From Chthoniobacter flavus (GTDB lineage: Bacteria > Verrucomicrobiota > Verrucomicrobiia > Chthoniobacterales > Terrimicrobiaceae): a stretch of 21,960 nt of DNA. The DNA lies in contig CAMDOJ010000009.1 in assembly GCA_945903555.1 (NCBI GenBank), positions 1 to 21,960 on the forward strand. The letters are read 5' to 3'. Of this stretch, positions 1 through 6,900 are shown in pieces. Numbering within the stretch: the first letter of the stretch is position 1; each line of letters starts with the position of its first letter. The translations under genes and the position numbers were made by a program. Below the pieces are notes generated by a model. The model had not been told where the DNA came from and made no database searches. It saw nothing but the letters and a program-made list of their open reading frames with translations.

Positions 1-171
1 ACTGGGGTCATCCAACGAAATGCACGGTGGTTTCCCCTGGTAATCCCGCTGCTGCTCGTCTGGTGGATTCCTCACCTCATTGGTGCGATCAAAGACTCAA
101 AGTCGGAATTAGTGAATTTGAAAAACCCCATCGCGGCCACGCTCCGAAATTGGCTCGGAACCGCGCGCTGA
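1..171 (+). CDS. C-terminal fragment of a membrane protein (partial)
   Basis: Frame 1 is open from the first base to a TGA at 169-171 and gives 56 residues with no start codon inside the window, so the gene begins to the left. The visible part has one strongly hydrophobic stretch (PLVIPLLLVWWIPHLIGAI, about residues 11-29), which looks like a membrane helix, followed by a polar tail of about 26 residues ending in NWLGTAR. The stop lies 12 bases before the stop of the convergent methyltransferase gene. The fragment is too short to assign a family. The coding call rests on the open frame, the helix-like composition and the tight fit against the next gene. Confidence 0.5.
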   Translation, partial: TGVIQRNARWFPLVIPLLLVWWIPHLIGAIKDSKSELVNLKNPIAATLRNWLGTAR

Positions 172-183
172 CCGCGCGGAAAA

Positions 184-1239
184 TCAAACCCGGCTGAACC
201 GCGCGATGAGTTCGATCTCGGCTGTTTGGGGAAACATGTCGACCGGTTGCACTCGATCGAGGGCGTAGGTGGGCATGAGTTTTTTTGCATCCCTAGCAAA
301 AGTGGCGGGATCACAGGAAATATAAACAAGGGTTTCCGGCGGGTGGCTGAGAATCGTATGAACGACGTCGGGTGAAAGCCCCTCTGATGGCGGATCGACA
401 AGAAGGACCACATGGGATTCCGTTGTCTCTGGAAGGGAGTCCCGGAGATGGTTTTCGACCGAACCAGAGATGTAGGTTTCCTTTTCCGTCGCATCCCTGC
501 GCGCGGCCCGAACAGCGGCATCACTCCATTCGATACCGATGATCTTTTGAAATCCGGAGAGCAGTTTTTTGGAGAAAAAGCCCGCACCGCAATAGGCATC
601 GACCAGCAGATCGCCGCTGGGAGCCATTTCTTGAGCGATCCCGGCGAGTAACTCCGCAGCTCCATCGTTCACTTGGGAAAACCCCTTCTGATCCGATTTT
701 TTGCGTAACGTGATGCGGGAGTCATAGCCTGGACGCGAATCGCGCAAGGCGGCGAGTTCGGTATTCACGCTTTCGCTCCCGATTGGGCAGGCAACGACAT
801 CCACAAGGTGGTGGGATTTGCGGTGGTAAAATCCAATTTGCCCCCGGTTCACATGAACCGACAGGCGGTTGCGGTATCCCCAGGTCTCCGGGGAGGCCAG
901 CATGGGGAGGACTTCGGTGGTGGTGATCCCACCCACACGCCGAAGCAAGTCGGCAACCTGCGTGGTTTTTGTTTCGAGTTGGAGGGCATAGTCCATGTGC
1001 TGATAAGAGCAACCGCCGCACTCGCCAAAAACGGGGCACTTTGGAACTAGGCGTCGAGGAGACGCCTCCAAGATTCGGATCAAATCCGCTTCGGCATGGT
1101 TTTTCTTCGATTTCACCACTTGCACGAAGACGCGTTCGCCGGGCAATGTGCCGTGAACAAAGCATACCCGTCCATCCGGCAGTCGCCCCACACCCGCGCC
1201 ACCGTAGGCGATACTTTCAATAGAGATAGTCGTTTCCAA
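184..1239 (-). CDS. TrmA/RlmD-family tRNA/rRNA (uracil-5)-methyltransferase
   Basis: Cytoplasmic SAM-dependent enzyme that makes 5-methyluridine in RNA. A TRAM-like RNA-binding domain covers about residues 1-60. Four cysteines fit the [4Fe-4S] site of the RlmD/RumA type: C68, C74 and C77 (C-x5-C-x2-C) and C151. The SAM region includes the F-x-Q-x-N motif near 187-191, VDAYCGAGFFS at 213-223 and VDPPSEG at 281-287. The catalytic cysteine is C309 in YISCDPATFARDA, and the base glutamate is probably E343 after VDMFPQT. At 351 residues it is shorter than E. coli RlmD (433), so RlmD, RlmC or TrmA specificity cannot be decided. The start is TTG at 1239; an in-frame TAA lies 21 bases upstream and no Shine-Dalgarno is visible, so the start is uncertain. 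It is convergent with the partial gene at 1-171 and divergent from dsbD. Confidence 0.9.
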   Translation of the reverse strand: METTISIESIAYGGAGVGRLPDGRVCFVHGTLPGERVFVQVVKSKKNHAEADLIRILEASPRRLVPKCPVFGECGGCSYQHMDYALQLETKTTQVADLLRRVGGITTTEVLPMLASPETWGYRNRLSVHVNRGQIGFYHRKSHHLVDVVACPIGSESVNTELAALRDSRPGYDSRITLRKKSDQKGFSQVNDGAAELLAGIAQEMAPSGDLLVDAYCGAGFFSKKLLSGFQKIIGIEWSDAAVRAARRDATEKETYISGSVENHLRDSLPETTESHVVLLVDPPSEGLSPDVVHTILSHPPETLVYISCDPATFARDAKKLMPTYALDRVQPVDMFPQTAEIELIARFSRV

Positions 1240-1753
1240 GCTGGGGAGGGTAATTCGTTATCGACCATTCGACCAAACAAAACGTTAACGCAAAACGGAT
1301 ATTCGACAGAATTTACAGAATTTAAAAAATTGAACGGAGGGACTTGCCTCCATCCAGAGGGAATCCTAATACCAAAAGCCGCTTGCTTTTGGATTTTAGT
1401 AGAGGGGCACAGCGCGTCTCGCCTGTGTACTGCGCTCTGCTCCTTTGGTTCCGATGGGCAGGGTGCGAGAAAGTAGACCAGTCTCCACACGGCCGAGACG
1501 GCCATGGCCCTTTCTTTTCCGCTGCAAAGTCTAATTTCAAACGGACAATGGTATAAACCATCTATTCTGTGGATTTTGTTCATTGATTCAGATACGCCTC
1601 ACCCTTGGAGGTCTGCCTGCGACAGTCGTTCTCCGCTGAGCTTCGATTCTGTCTCAAACTTCTTCAAAAGCTGGTTTCGAGATTAACGCTTTTTTTGCAG
1701 TTGGAGAATGGATTTTCCCTTTCCCCAAAGCGCAGCGGGGTTAGAGATAGGAT
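1240..1753. other. 514-bp divergent intergenic region
   Basis: This is the only gap longer than 300 bases. It separates the divergent methyltransferase and dsbD genes and must hold both promoters, but I see no convincing -35/-10 pair. Most of it (1306-1579) is the hairpin-rich repeat element listed separately. The remaining 1580-1753 shows no structure I can name. Several frames are open here on both strands, but their products have no domain, no consistent composition and no ribosome-binding site, and they run across the repeat. I do not regard them as genes. Confidence 0.7.
1306..1579. repeat. Hairpin-rich element with terminal inverted repeats (MITE-like)
   Basis: The ends are ACAGAATTTACAGAAT (1306-1321) and ATTCTGTGGATTTTGT (1564-1579), inverted repeats matching at 13 of 16 positions. 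The left end lies within a perfect tandem 9-mer, ACAGAATTT (1306-1314 and 1315-1323). Inside are three hairpins: CCAAAAGC/GCTTTTGG (1372-1379 with 1385-1392, 5-nt loop); CACAG-c-GCG/CGCCTGTG (1408-1427, one bulged C, loop TCT); and CACGGCCG/CGGCCATG (1488-1506, one mismatch, loop AGA). The last runs into the palindrome GGCCATGGCC (1500-1509). The second and third hairpins carry a related core, CGTCTCG(G)CC, in opposite orientation. No transposase or clear target duplication is present. Phrases like these recur between genes in Verrucomicrobia as I remember them, so a dispersed non-autonomous repeat is likely. No second copy occurs in this window. Confidence 0.45.
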
Positions 1754-3796
1754 ATGTATTTTGCCTATCGCCGCTGGCTGGTCTCCGTTGCGATCCTTCT
1801 AGCGTTCGCCGTGCCTCTGCTCGCGCAAATTCCAAAGGGCGAGACCTTGGTCAAAGCGACCTTGATTGCCGATACGGCAGCGGTCGTTCCCGGGAAAGAT
1901 TTTCAAGTCGGCCTTCTTTTGGAAATGGCTCCCGATTGGCACACCTATTGGGAATACAGCGGCGACGCGGGGTTCCCGACCCGTGTGCAATGGACGTTGC
2001 CGGAGGGATTCCTCGCCGGGGCTATCCAGTGGCCCGCCCCCGAGGCGAAACTTGAGGCCGGTGACATCCAAACCTACGCCTACGGGAACCGCGTCCTCCT
2101 TCTGACCACGATCACGCCGTCAGCAATCGTGTCGGGAAGCGTGACGATCCGAGCCAAGGCTAGCTGGCTTGCCTGCAAGGACACCTGTATTCCGGGCGAA
2201 GCGGATGTTCAGTTGGTCTTGCCTGTGGGGGCTTCTACGTCGCCCGATAATGTGGCGATCTTTGAAGAATATCGCCGTCAGATCCCTGTCGCTACCGCGC
2301 CCCCATTTACGCTGACCTGGCAGAGAAAAGGAAAAATACTCCAACTCAAGGTGGGAGGGTTACCTCCCGCGACCGCGATAGCGCTTTACCCTCTTCCCAG
2401 ATTGGATCAAGCCGTAGGACACCCGAAGAGCGTTGCTCCTGACACGATGGAGTTGATCGTCGAAGGCGGCTTTCGTGGAGTTTTAGCTGTGGGTGAGGGG
2501 GCATCGATGCGGTCGTGGGTGGTGGAGGAGTCGCCTAGATCGGGGTTTGTTCAGGAGGCCACCGTCGCGCCGATGGGACTCTGGCTAGCTTTGTTCTACG
2601 GATTTCTGGGTGGGATGATTCTTAATCTCATGCCGTGTGTGTTGCCGGTGATATCGCTCAAAATCTTCGGCTTCATCCAGCAGTCGGGGGAGTCGCGGTG
2701 GAGGATTCTGTCGCACGGCATTGCCTTCATCGGCGGCATCTTCGCTTGGTTCCTGGGATTAGCGGTCGTCATTGTCGCTCTCAAATCCAGCGGGAGCGAG
2801 GTCACGTGGGCTTTCCAGTTTCAAAACCCTTGGTTCAACATTGTGATGGGGACAGTGGTTTTTGTTTTTGCCCTGAATCTCGCCGGGGTCTTTGAGTTCC
2901 TTCTTCCGGGTCGTACGGCAACGGCTTTGGAAGCGGCAGGATCAAAGGGAGGGCACGCAGGGTCCTTTTTTCAAGGGGTCTTCGCGACCCTTCTAGCCAC
3001 GCCCTGCACGGCTCCCTTTCTAGGCAGCGCCTTGGGGTTTGCATTCAGCCAGTCGGCTGCTGTGATTGTGGCCATGTTCGCGTCGGTGGCTGCTGGTATG
3101 GCGTTGCCCTATTTGCTTTTGACGGCCCAACCGGGGTGGATGAAATTTTTGCCGAGGCCGGGAATGTGGATGGAGCGATTGAAGCAGTTTATGGCCTTCC
3201 CGCTTTTTGCGACGCTCCTATGGATTTTTTCAATCCTGGGTGGTCAACGCGGCTTGGATGGGATTATCGCGTTTGCGGGGTTCCTTCTTTGCCTTGGCCT
3301 TGCATGTTGGGTTTATGGAGCCTTCTGCGGACCGGTGGGAAGGCATCGGTTTCTTGCGCTCTGCATTATTGCGACGCTCTGTATTGGCGGGGGATGGTAT
3401 TTCCTAGGGCAGAAATTTGCCCATGCAGGAAAAAAGGATACGAACGGCATAGACTGGGTTCCCTTTACTGAAGCGCGATTGCAGGCCGAGTTGGCGGCGG
3501 GTCGATCCGTGTTTCTGGATTTCACCGCCGACTGGTGCATCACCTGTAAATTCAATGAGCGAACGGCGATCGATACGGCCCTTGTTCGAGCGCTTTTTGA
3601 ATCCAAGAAAGTGGTGCCGATGAAGGCCGATTGGACAAAGGCCAACCCCGAAATCACTGCTGCGCTCAAGAGTTTCGGGCGCGTGGGGGTTCCCTTTTAC
3701 GTGATCTATCCGAGCGGGAATGGGAGCAAGGCAGTCGTGCTTCCCGAGCTTCTCACCGAATCGATTTTGGCCGATGCTTTGAATCGTCTTCCGTGA
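1754..3796 (+). CDS. dsbD: Thiol:disulfide interchange protein DsbD (ScsB-like N-terminus)
   Basis: Inner-membrane electron carrier that takes reducing power from cytoplasmic thioredoxin and delivers it to periplasmic thiol proteins. The 680 residues show all three modules. After a signal peptide (about 1-24) comes a periplasmic domain with the pair C141/C145 in CKDTC. The membrane core (about 274-550) carries C295 in NLMPCVLPVISLKIFGF and C418 in ATPCTAPFLGSALGF. The C-terminal thioredoxin domain (about 567-680) has the active site WCITC (C595, C598) and cis-proline P647 in GVP. The N-terminal domain looks closer to ScsB-type proteins than to E. coli DsbD. The ATG at 1754 is followed directly by a signal peptide, with a weak AGG just upstream. 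The redoxin gene follows after 41 bases, probably in the same operon. Confidence 0.94.
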   Translation: MYFAYRRWLVSVAILLAFAVPLLAQIPKGETLVKATLIADTAAVVPGKDFQVGLLLEMAPDWHTYWEYSGDAGFPTRVQWTLPEGFLAGAIQWPAPEAKLEAGDIQTYAYGNRVLLLTTITPSAIVSGSVTIRAKASWLACKDTCIPGEADVQLVLPVGASTSPDNVAIFEEYRRQIPVATAPPFTLTWQRKGKILQLKVGGLPPATAIALYPLPRLDQAVGHPKSVAPDTMELIVEGGFRGVLAVGEGASMRSWVVEESPRSGFVQEATVAPMGLWLALFYGFLGGMILNLMPCVLPVISLKIFGFIQQSGESRWRILSHGIAFIGGIFAWFLGLAVVIVALKSSGSEVTWAFQFQNPWFNIVMGTVVFVFALNLAGVFEFLLPGRTATALEAAGSKGGHAGSFFQGVFATLLATPCTAPFLGSALGFAFSQSAAVIVAMFASVAAGMALPYLLLTAQPGWMKFLPRPGMWMERLKQFMAFPLFATLLWIFSILGGQRGLDGIIAFAGFLLCLGLACWVYGAFCGPVGRHRFLALCIIATLCIGGGWYFLGQKFAHAGKKDTNGIDWVPFTEARLQAELAAGRSVFLDFTADWCITCKFNERTAIDTALVRALFESKKVVPMKADWTKANPEITAALKSFGRVGVPFYVIYPSGNGSKAVVLPELLTESILADALNRLP

Positions 3797-3837
3797 CAGC
3801 TTGCGTAAGCGAAATCGCAGTGGCAGTTTTAGGATCT

Positions 3838-4434
3838 ATGAAAAAATCACTTCTTCTTCTGATGGCGCTGGCGGGATTTCTTCACGCTGACGTCGAGCCA
3901 GGCCAATCGGCTCCTGATTTCACGCTCCCGAATTGCGAGGGGAAACAAACGTCCCTCTCCGATTTTAAGGGGAAGGTGGTCGTACTCGAATGGATCAATC
4001 CAGGTTGCCCTTTCGTCAAAAAACACTATGTCTCCGGGAATATGCAAAAACTCCAAAAAGAGGCTGCCGAGAAGGGAGTGGTTTGGATTTCTATTTCCTC
4101 ATCCGCTCCCGGAAAACAGGGTCATATGGCTGTGGGAGACGCTGCCAAATCCTGTGCCGAAAACGGCTCCCAAGCGACGGCCTTCGTCCTCGATGAAGAA
4201 GGGAAAGTCGGTCGAACCTATGGAGCTAAGCGAACCCCCGAGATGTATGTGATCAATGCAGAGGGGGTTCTCGTTTATCACGGCGCGATCGATGACAAAA
4301 AGTCTCCGGATCCTGCTGAGATCGCCGAAGCCAAAAATTATGTTCAAGCGGCGGTTACCGAAACGCTGGCAGGGAAACCCGTCTCCGTTCCGAGGACCGA
4401 AGCCTACGGATGTTCGATTAAATACGGAAACTGA
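3838..4434 (+). CDS. Exported redoxin / peroxiredoxin-like protein
   Basis: A 198-residue protein with a thioredoxin-like fold and a signal peptide (about 1-17, ending FLHA), so it probably acts in the periplasm. The redoxin signature PGQSAPDFTLPN is followed by the likely active site NPGCPFVKKHY with a lone C57 and no resolving cysteine in a CxxC. Thr-Pro with the presumed cis-proline P134 is in TPEMY (133-137). Other cysteines are C33, C106 and C192; the last is in a C-terminal GCSIKY tail that I associate with this family. It resembles the PRX-like group rather than classical 2-Cys peroxiredoxins. The ATG at 3838 is chosen because a signal peptide starts there and AGGA lies 3 bases upstream; the frame is open further upstream but overlaps dsbD. 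The dsbD neighbour suggests that DsbD reduces it. Confidence 0.85.
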   Translation: MKKSLLLLMALAGFLHADVEPGQSAPDFTLPNCEGKQTSLSDFKGKVVVLEWINPGCPFVKKHYVSGNMQKLQKEAAEKGVVWISISSSAPGKQGHMAVGDAAKSCAENGSQATAFVLDEEGKVGRTYGAKRTPEMYVINAEGVLVYHGAIDDKKSPDPAEIAEAKNYVQAAVTETLAGKPVSVPRTEAYGCSIKYGN

Positions 4435-4470
4435 TCCTGCGATGGGTTCGATGAAGCCCTATTTCTCGGA

Positions 4471-5403
4471 CTAGGGCGTTGTCGTTGCGGGTGTCGCTCT
4501 AGGAGCGAGTGGTGCCGCTGGAGTGCCTGTGGGCGGGGTTGCTGGAGCGGTTTGTGCCCCCGCAGTGGTTCGGATCGGTTCAGGCAGATCCAAGGCGATG
4601 AGTTCGGACATGGTCACAAACTTGTAGCCTTTGGCGCTGAGAGTGTCGAAAACGGCTGGCATTGCTTGCACTGTGGATGGGTGGATGTCGTGAGCTAGGA
4701 TGATTGCTCCAGGAGCGGCTTTTTCCGTGATGAGTTTGGTCACATGCTCAGCATTGCGGATTCTCCAATCGATTGAATCAACCGACCACATCGCGATGGT
4801 AAGTCCGAATTCCTCGTTGATACGTTTGGTAATGGCGGCATTGATGGCGCCGTAAGGTGGACGCATGAGGGTTGTTTGAATGCCTGTGGCTTGATAAATC
4901 GCAGCATTGGTGTCAGCGATTTCTTTTTTTAGCGCGTCAGGAGCGAGCTTGGTGAGTTGGGGATGGGCCCAACTGTGATTGGCAACCTCATGGCCCTCGG
5001 CAACGATGCGTTGAGCAATCTCAGGGTATTCGGCAACATTTTTGCCAACGAGAAAGAAAGTCCCCTTGATGCCGCGCTCTTTCATCATGTCCAAAAGCAT
5101 AGGTGTCAGCTTCGGATGGGGGCCGTCATCAAAGGTCATGGCGATCTCGGAACCCGCGACATGGCACTTGTTGTAAGTGGCTTTTCTTGGGGGGAGGGGC
5201 GTCGGCGTGGGGACTGGGGTTGGGGTCGGTGTAGATTCAACTAAGGGAGCTGTGACAACGGTCGGGAGACCTGTGACAGCGGCCTCGGCAGCGATCGATG
5301 GGCGGGTGGGAAGTTGAGCCTTGGCAGCTAGGGACGCCGCTGTGAAATGAACAGTAGCAATGGCAAAAGCCAGTGCCGCAAATGACCAGATTTTCAGTTT
5401 CAT
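4471..5403 (-). CDS. Exported polysaccharide deacetylase (NodB domain)
   Basis: Carbohydrate esterase family 4 protein, 310 residues, that would remove acetyl groups from N-acetylated sugars, most likely in peptidoglycan or another envelope glycan. An N-terminal signal or anchor segment (about 1-28) leads into a Thr/Pro-rich linker (about 58-72). The NodB domain has the metal and catalytic residues: TFDDGPH (D92, D93), HSWAH (H143, H147), RPPYG (181-185) and LAHDIH (H238, D239). The C-terminal 35 residues are again Ala/Pro/Thr-rich. The ATG at 5403 begins a typical signal peptide; an upstream TTG at 5418 is possible but less likely. It is the last gene of the leftward run, 66 bases after the LysM/YkuD-like gene. 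Confidence 0.92.
   Translation of the reverse strand: MKLKIWSFAALAFAIATVHFTAASLAAKAQLPTRPSIAAEAAVTGLPTVVTAPLVESTPTPTPVPTPTPLPPRKATYNKCHVAGSEIAMTFDDGPHPKLTPMLLDMMKERGIKGTFFLVGKNVAEYPEIAQRIVAEGHEVANHSWAHPQLTKLAPDALKKEIADTNAAIYQATGIQTTLMRPPYGAINAAITKRINEEFGLTIAMWSVDSIDWRIRNAEHVTKLITEKAAPGAIILAHDIHPSTVQAMPAVFDTLSAKGYKFVTMSELIALDLPEPIRTTAGAQTAPATPPTGTPAAPLAPRATPATTTP
5189..5225 (+). other. Potential G-quadruplex motif
   Basis: The + strand carries G-runs at 5189-5194 (6 G), 5196-5199, 5209-5212, 5216-5219 and 5222-5225 (4 G each), separated by 1, 9, 3 and 2 bases. Any four of these could form a four-tetrad quadruplex. The G-rich strand is the template strand of the deacetylase gene, and the motif lies in the segment coding for its Thr/Pro linker, so the G-richness follows partly from CCC/CCA/ACC codon use. 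Structure formation is inferred from the pattern only. Confidence 0.5.
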
Positions 5404-5469
5404 GGTGATGTGGAGCAAATTCGCACAAGAGGACTCAAATTCACAGAAAGTTTTAAAAGTGTCATCGAA

Positions 5470-6888
5470 TCAAGGTTTCCATTGAAGTTTAGTTCCGACG
5501 GGAAGTATTTGCGCTGCACGAAGGATGTCCCAGTTAGACACGCGAAATCCACCGATGCTTTCAAAGTTATTCATTTCCGAAGGCAAACTTGTCCCGTGCA
5601 ATCCAAACGGAAGGGGGTCTTTATTGCCCTCCTTGGCCAGATTGATCCAAAAGATACCAGCAGGGTTATTTGGGCCTGGTGGGAGGACTTGGGCTGCGGG
5701 AAGGGTTGATTGAGCGGGAAGGGGTGTGGGATTCGGGTTGGTGTAAAAGGGGCTGGTTGTTTCAGATTGGGATACCCGCCGTTCTTGGTGTGTCGCCAAG
5801 GATGGACGCGGAATCGAATCCAGGATTTTCCATTCCCCGCGACCGCTTAATCCTGGGCGGGCCTTGGAAAGTGGCATTGCAGCCACGAGCTTCCCAGCCT
5901 TGCGGATCTCCAGCACGGACATCCCAGTTATGGATGCGGTCACAGCTTGCGCGGGATCAGAATCAGGTTGCGGGGATTTTTTTGGAACATTTTCGATTTC
6001 AAAAGGGGTGACATTTGGAACATGAAATAAAGTGCCGACTGGAGGATTGGGGCCAAGGGAGGGATTGGATTTGCGAAGGAAGGATTCATCGCAGTGAAAG
6101 CGCTCCGCAACGAATTCCCATGGAGACCGGTAAGCTAGAAATGGAGTGGATAGCAGTTCCTCATAGGTTGGGGGAGTACTGGGCGCGGGGTGGCCCTTTG
6201 ATATTGGTGGGTGGGAATGCGCGGCTTTGGGTGGGGCAATGAATCGAAAGTCGGCGGCTCGGAGTGAGTAATCAGTCAAAGGTGATGAAATCTTACTCGC
6301 TACGGGAACTTCGCCATGCGCGCTTTGGTAGAGGTGAAGGATTTTTTGAAAATCGGCGTTAGGAGTGTCGCTTATCGGGCCGGTCGAAAACCCTTGTCGG
6401 TCGAGAAAAACACGTTGAGCGACAATGTCGGTGGATGGGGATTGAGCTGGGGTACCGGTATCCTTGTTTGGTGTGGCTTTTGTGGCAAGGCGAACCTGCG
6501 GTGGTGGGATTTGGAGGATCTGGCCGATGTGGATGAGGTCTGTCGTTAGTTGATTGTGTGTCTTTAAATCCGTCGCTGACACTTTGAACTTTTTAGCAAT
6601 GCGAACTAAAGCGTCGCCTTTTTTGACTTCGTATGTGGCAGACAGTGACTCGATTTGGTGAGGTTGATGAGGTGGGGTCGTTGGGTGCAGTGCTGATATG
6701 TCATGGATGGGAAGTCCCCATTCCAAATCGGGATGAGATTCCACGCTCCACTTCCATTTTACAGCGCGTTCTAATCCCGGTTCAATGCGGGAAGCCGTCG
6801 AGTTCTTGGCAATCAGGGCGGAAGTGGCGATTGAGAAAAAAAACATCACTGCCAGGGGAGTGGCGAGCATTTGGGAACAAGAATTCAT
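5470..6888 (-). CDS. Exported LysM protein with inactive-looking L,D-transpeptidase (YkuD) domain
   Basis: A 472-residue protein with a signal peptide (about 1-27). LysM 1 lies at about 84-128 (YEVKKGDALVRIAKKF). A segment near 157-192 resembles a peptidoglycan-binding domain, and a weaker second LysM lies at 253-292. A Pro-rich linker splits the C-terminal YkuD-like domain (about 313-472). That domain keeps H431 in GLHGTS and the frame of the signature S-H-G-C-I-R-x-x-N-W-D, but reads S-I-G-G-F-R-V-S-N-W-D: His is I445 and the catalytic Cys is G447. The codons (ATC GGT GGA TTT CGC) leave no doubt about the translation. The domain contains no other cysteine, so transpeptidation by the usual mechanism should be impossible; a binding or regulatory role is likelier. 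The ATG at 6888 lies 12 bases after the polX stop, so the two are probably co-transcribed. Confidence 0.82.
   Translation of the reverse strand: MNSCSQMLATPLAVMFFFSIATSALIAKNSTASRIEPGLERAVKWKWSVESHPDLEWGLPIHDISALHPTTPPHQPHQIESLSATYEVKKGDALVRIAKKFKVSATDLKTHNQLTTDLIHIGQILQIPPPQVRLATKATPNKDTGTPAQSPSTDIVAQRVFLDRQGFSTGPISDTPNADFQKILHLYQSAHGEVPVASKISSPLTDYSLRAADFRFIAPPKAAHSHPPISKGHPAPSTPPTYEELLSTPFLAYRSPWEFVAERFHCDESFLRKSNPSLGPNPPVGTLFHVPNVTPFEIENVPKKSPQPDSDPAQAVTASITGMSVLEIRKAGKLVAAMPLSKARPGLSGRGEWKILDSIPRPSLATHQERRVSQSETTSPFYTNPNPTPLPAQSTLPAAQVLPPGPNNPAGIFWINLAKEGNKDPLPFGLHGTSLPSEMNNFESIGGFRVSNWDILRAAQILPVGTKLQWKP
5672..5752 (+). other. Dense cluster of G-runs (secondary quadruplex candidate)
   Basis: Ten runs of three or four G occur on the + strand at 5672, 5681, 5691, 5698, 5703, 5716, 5721, 5728, 5735 and 5749, with spacings short enough for several three-tetrad quadruplexes. 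As at 5189-5225 this is the template strand of the gene, here opposite the Pro-rich linker within the YkuD-like domain. Proline codons CCx account for much of it. Confidence 0.35.
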
Positions 6889-6900
6889 TGAGGAGGTCGA

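Noticed and set aside
1113..1583. Open frames on both strands across the intergenic region, up to 156 codons
   Set aside because: They run through the repeat element and into the methyltransferase gene, show no domain or ribosome-binding site, and have patchy composition typical of spurious frames.
1936..1951. TGGCAC-N5-TTGG match resembling a sigma-54 promoter
   Set aside because: It lies inside dsbD, lacks the GC of the -12 element, and has no gene start nearby.
4456..4477. GCCCTA/TAGGGC inverted repeat between the convergent redoxin and deacetylase genes, as a terminator
   Set aside because: Only a 6-bp stem with a 10-base loop, overlapping the deacetylase stop and without a T-run on either strand.
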